Shown here piece by piece: positions 62,669 to 64,000 of a stretch of 64,000 nucleotides of DNA. How positions within the stretch are numbered: the stretch's first letter is position 1; every line of letters begins with the position of its first letter. Under the pieces are notes generated by a model, which saw only the letters and a list, made by a program, of their open reading frames with translations, was not told the DNA's origin and did not search any database. This DNA comes from Planctomycetes bacterium syqfu (GTDB taxonomy: Bacteria > Planctomycetota > Phycisphaerae > Phycisphaerales > Phycisphaeraceae), in the NCBI GenBank assembly GCA_020974905.1, contig CP087563.1, forward strand, positions 3,224,001 to 3,288,000, given 5' to 3'. The position numbers and the translations under genes were made by a program.

Positions 62669-62812
62669 CCCCAAACGTCCGATGACGAAGTATTTTTGAA
62701 TTTTGTTGTGGTTCTGTTTTTGATATTCAGCTGCATGGCTTGCGACTCGCGTTATCAGAACACGGCGGGAAAGCGCATCGCAAGCGACGCGGCTAAATAC
62801 TACAATACGCAG

Positions 62813-63412
62813 ATGTCTGAACCCAATCGCATCATTGTCGGAATCAGCGGTGCCAGTGGCGCGCTTTATTCTCAACGGCTGGTTCGCTGTCTGCTGGCAG
62901 CGGGAACGCAGGTCCATCTTGTGGTCTCACCTTTGGGCCAACGTCTGCTTCATGATGAGTTGGGTTACGAGTCACTGGACCTTGAGCAGCTTGCAGGCGA
63001 CGAAGATGTCAACGGCATTACGCTGCATCAATATCGCGATGTCGGGGCGTCCATTGCCAGCGGGTCTTTTCAGACCAGGGGGATGGTGATCTGCCCGTGT
63101 TCGAGTAACTCGCTGTCTGCCGTTGCCACCGGTGCGTCGAACAATCTCATGCATCGTGCTGCACAGGTGGTTCTCAAGGAACGGCGTCGGTTGATTCTGC
63201 TTCATCGCGAGATGCCGTTGTCGTTGGTGGACATTCGGAACATGCAAGCAGCCACCGAAGGCGGTGCGATCATCGCGCCCGCCAATCCGGGTTTTTACCT
63301 CATGCCACAGTCCCTTGATGACATCGTTGACTTTGTGGTTGCGCGACTTCTGGATTTACTTCAAGTCGAACATACGCTCGGTCAACGCTGGAAGGAAGAA
63401 TCCCCGTCTTGA
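62813..63412 (+). CDS. ubiX: UbiX-family flavin prenyltransferase
   Basis: A 199-residue protein starting at 62813. It has the flavin-binding IIVGISGASGALYSQRL, the PCSSNSLSAVATGASNNLMH region and VLKERRRLILLHREMPLSLV, with Arg and Glu of the active site. UbiX adds a dimethylallyl group to FMN to make the cofactor of UbiD-type decarboxylases. In bacteria using the futalosine pathway for menaquinone, a UbiX-like (MqnM) and UbiD-like pair do this step. The next gene overlaps by four bases and encodes a prenyltransferase of the same route. An upstream frame with a hydrophobic stretch (62696) is likely not used. Confidence 0.93.
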   Translation: MSEPNRIIVGISGASGALYSQRLVRCLLAAGTQVHLVVSPLGQRLLHDELGYESLDLEQLAGDEDVNGITLHQYRDVGASIASGSFQTRGMVICPCSSNSLSAVATGASNNLMHRAAQVVLKERRRLILLHREMPLSLVDIRNMQAATEGGAIIAPANPGFYLMPQSLDDIVDFVVARLLDLLQVEHTLGQRWKEESPS

Positions 63413-64000
63413 ATACTGCCTCCGACCAACCCGCCCCGCCATCCAAACTTTTGACCCTGGCAAGTGACATCAAACTCAGTCACTCGATCTTCGCCCTGCC
63501 GTTTGCGGTGTTGGGTGCTTATCTTGCAGCAGCGGACAAAGGACAATTGCTGCATGAGGATTGGGTGAGTCTGCTGTTGATTCTGCTGTGCATGTTTTTC
63601 GCGCGCACCGTTGCGATGACGATCAATCGGTTAGCCGATCACAAGATCGACATCCTCAACCCACGGACCAAAGGTCGGGCGATTCCCAGTGGTCGGCTGA
63701 GTTTCAGTTATGTGATGCTGGTGACGATTCTGTGCAGCGTCTGCTTTGTCCTCAGTGCAAGCGGGTTCTGGTTTTTGCGAGAGAATTTTTGGCCGGTGCT
63801 GCTCAGCCCCATCGTGTTGATCTGGCTCTCAGCGTATAGCTTCATGAAAAGATTCACTGCGTTGTGCCACATTTTCCTGGGCTCGGCACTGGCGATCAGT
63901 CCACTGGCAGCAGGCATTGCCATCAACCCTGAGTCCATTGGTCACCCCACGCTGTGGCTGCTTGCAGGCATGGTGCTCTGCTGGGTCGCAGGCTTTGATG
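63409..64000 (+). CDS. UbiA-family prenyltransferase (MqnP-like), N-terminal part
   Basis: The gene is cut by the window end after 197 codons. It probably starts with the TTG at 63409, overlapping the ubiX stop (TTGA), with GGAAGGAAG upstream. It opens SKLLTLASDIKLSHSIFALP and has the Asp-rich prenyl diphosphate site INRLADHKIDILNPRT followed by KGRAIPSG, which is typical of UbiA/MqnP. At least five membrane helices are seen. It attaches a polyprenyl tail to an aromatic acid in quinone synthesis. With UbiX next door, the futalosine type of menaquinone synthesis is likely, though ubiquinone synthesis cannot be excluded from the fragment alone. Confidence 0.85.
   Translation, partial: MNTASDQPAPPSKLLTLASDIKLSHSIFALPFAVLGAYLAAADKGQLLHEDWVSLLLILLCMFFARTVAMTINRLADHKIDILNPRTKGRAIPSGRLSFSYVMLVTILCSVCFVLSASGFWFLRENFWPVLLSPIVLIWLSAYSFMKRFTALCHIFLGSALAISPLAAGIAINPESIGHPTLWLLAGMVLCWVAGFD

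Noticed and set aside
62534-62917. 127-codon minus-strand frame covering the aroF leader
   Set aside because: Most of it is antisense to ubiX and spans the promoter region. Only the last 24 codons form the leader peptide, supported by the attenuator that follows.

Overview
The window looks like chromosomal DNA of a planctomycete, most likely of the class Phycisphaerae or a close relative. This is inferred from the gene mix: type I sulfatases with a formylglycine motif, a fused AroD-AroE protein, an orphan formylmethanofuran dehydrogenase A-like amidohydrolase, an ammonium transporter fused to a histidine-kinase-like module, paired SPFH proteins, and a ubiX/ubiA pair of the type used in futalosine menaquinone synthesis. 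No rRNA, tRNA, transposase, phage gene or CRISPR array was seen. Coding is dense on both strands, and many gaps carry palindromic repeats.

Layout. 1-4.8 kb: end of an ExbD/TonB operon, thioredoxin reductase, ArsM, a GDSL hydrolase and a TrpG-type amidotransferase. 4.8-9 kb: two sulfatases flanking an HTH/EF-hand protein. 9-16.8 kb: LepA, a PRiA4_ORF3-like protein, a GH1 glycosidase and two membrane proteins. 17-24 kb: histidine phosphatase, FhcA-like amidohydrolase, aldo/keto reductase, two FKBP isomerases and RNase Y. 24.8-29.3 kb: a TPR lipoprotein, a FixJ-type regulator and AroDE. 29.4-33.7 kb: a two-gene operon of P-loop ATPases, the second with a long AT-rich TPR region. 33.7-38.5 kb: small enzymes, a TetR regulator with a divergent target, and a subtilase-like protein. 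38.5-48.6 kb: four glycosyltransferases, a large exported protein and a Wzy-like polymerase. 48.8-54.2 kb: tandem SPFH proteins and a hybrid histidine kinase. 54.4-60.4 kb: acetyl-CoA synthetase, the Amt-kinase fusion and an AraC regulator. 60.7-64 kb: a double-ACT protein, DAHP synthase, UbiX and a UbiA-family prenyltransferase cut by the window end.

The best hidden signal lies upstream of the DAHP synthase gene. A 24-codon leader peptide has seven Phe/Tyr/Trp residues between codons 6 and 14. It is followed by three mutually exclusive RNA pairings ending in an intrinsic terminator. This has the layout of a ribosome-stalling attenuator sensing aromatic amino acids, at the entry of the pathway that makes them. 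AroDE and TrpG, also encoded here, show no such leader.

Other notable systems are the paired-ATPase operon behind a near-consensus promoter with three operator-like repeats at exact 16-bp spacing, the TetR regulator with matching operators in both divergent promoters, and the Amt-kinase fusion, whose phosphoacceptor histidine is replaced by lysine although its ATP-binding and receiver motifs are kept.
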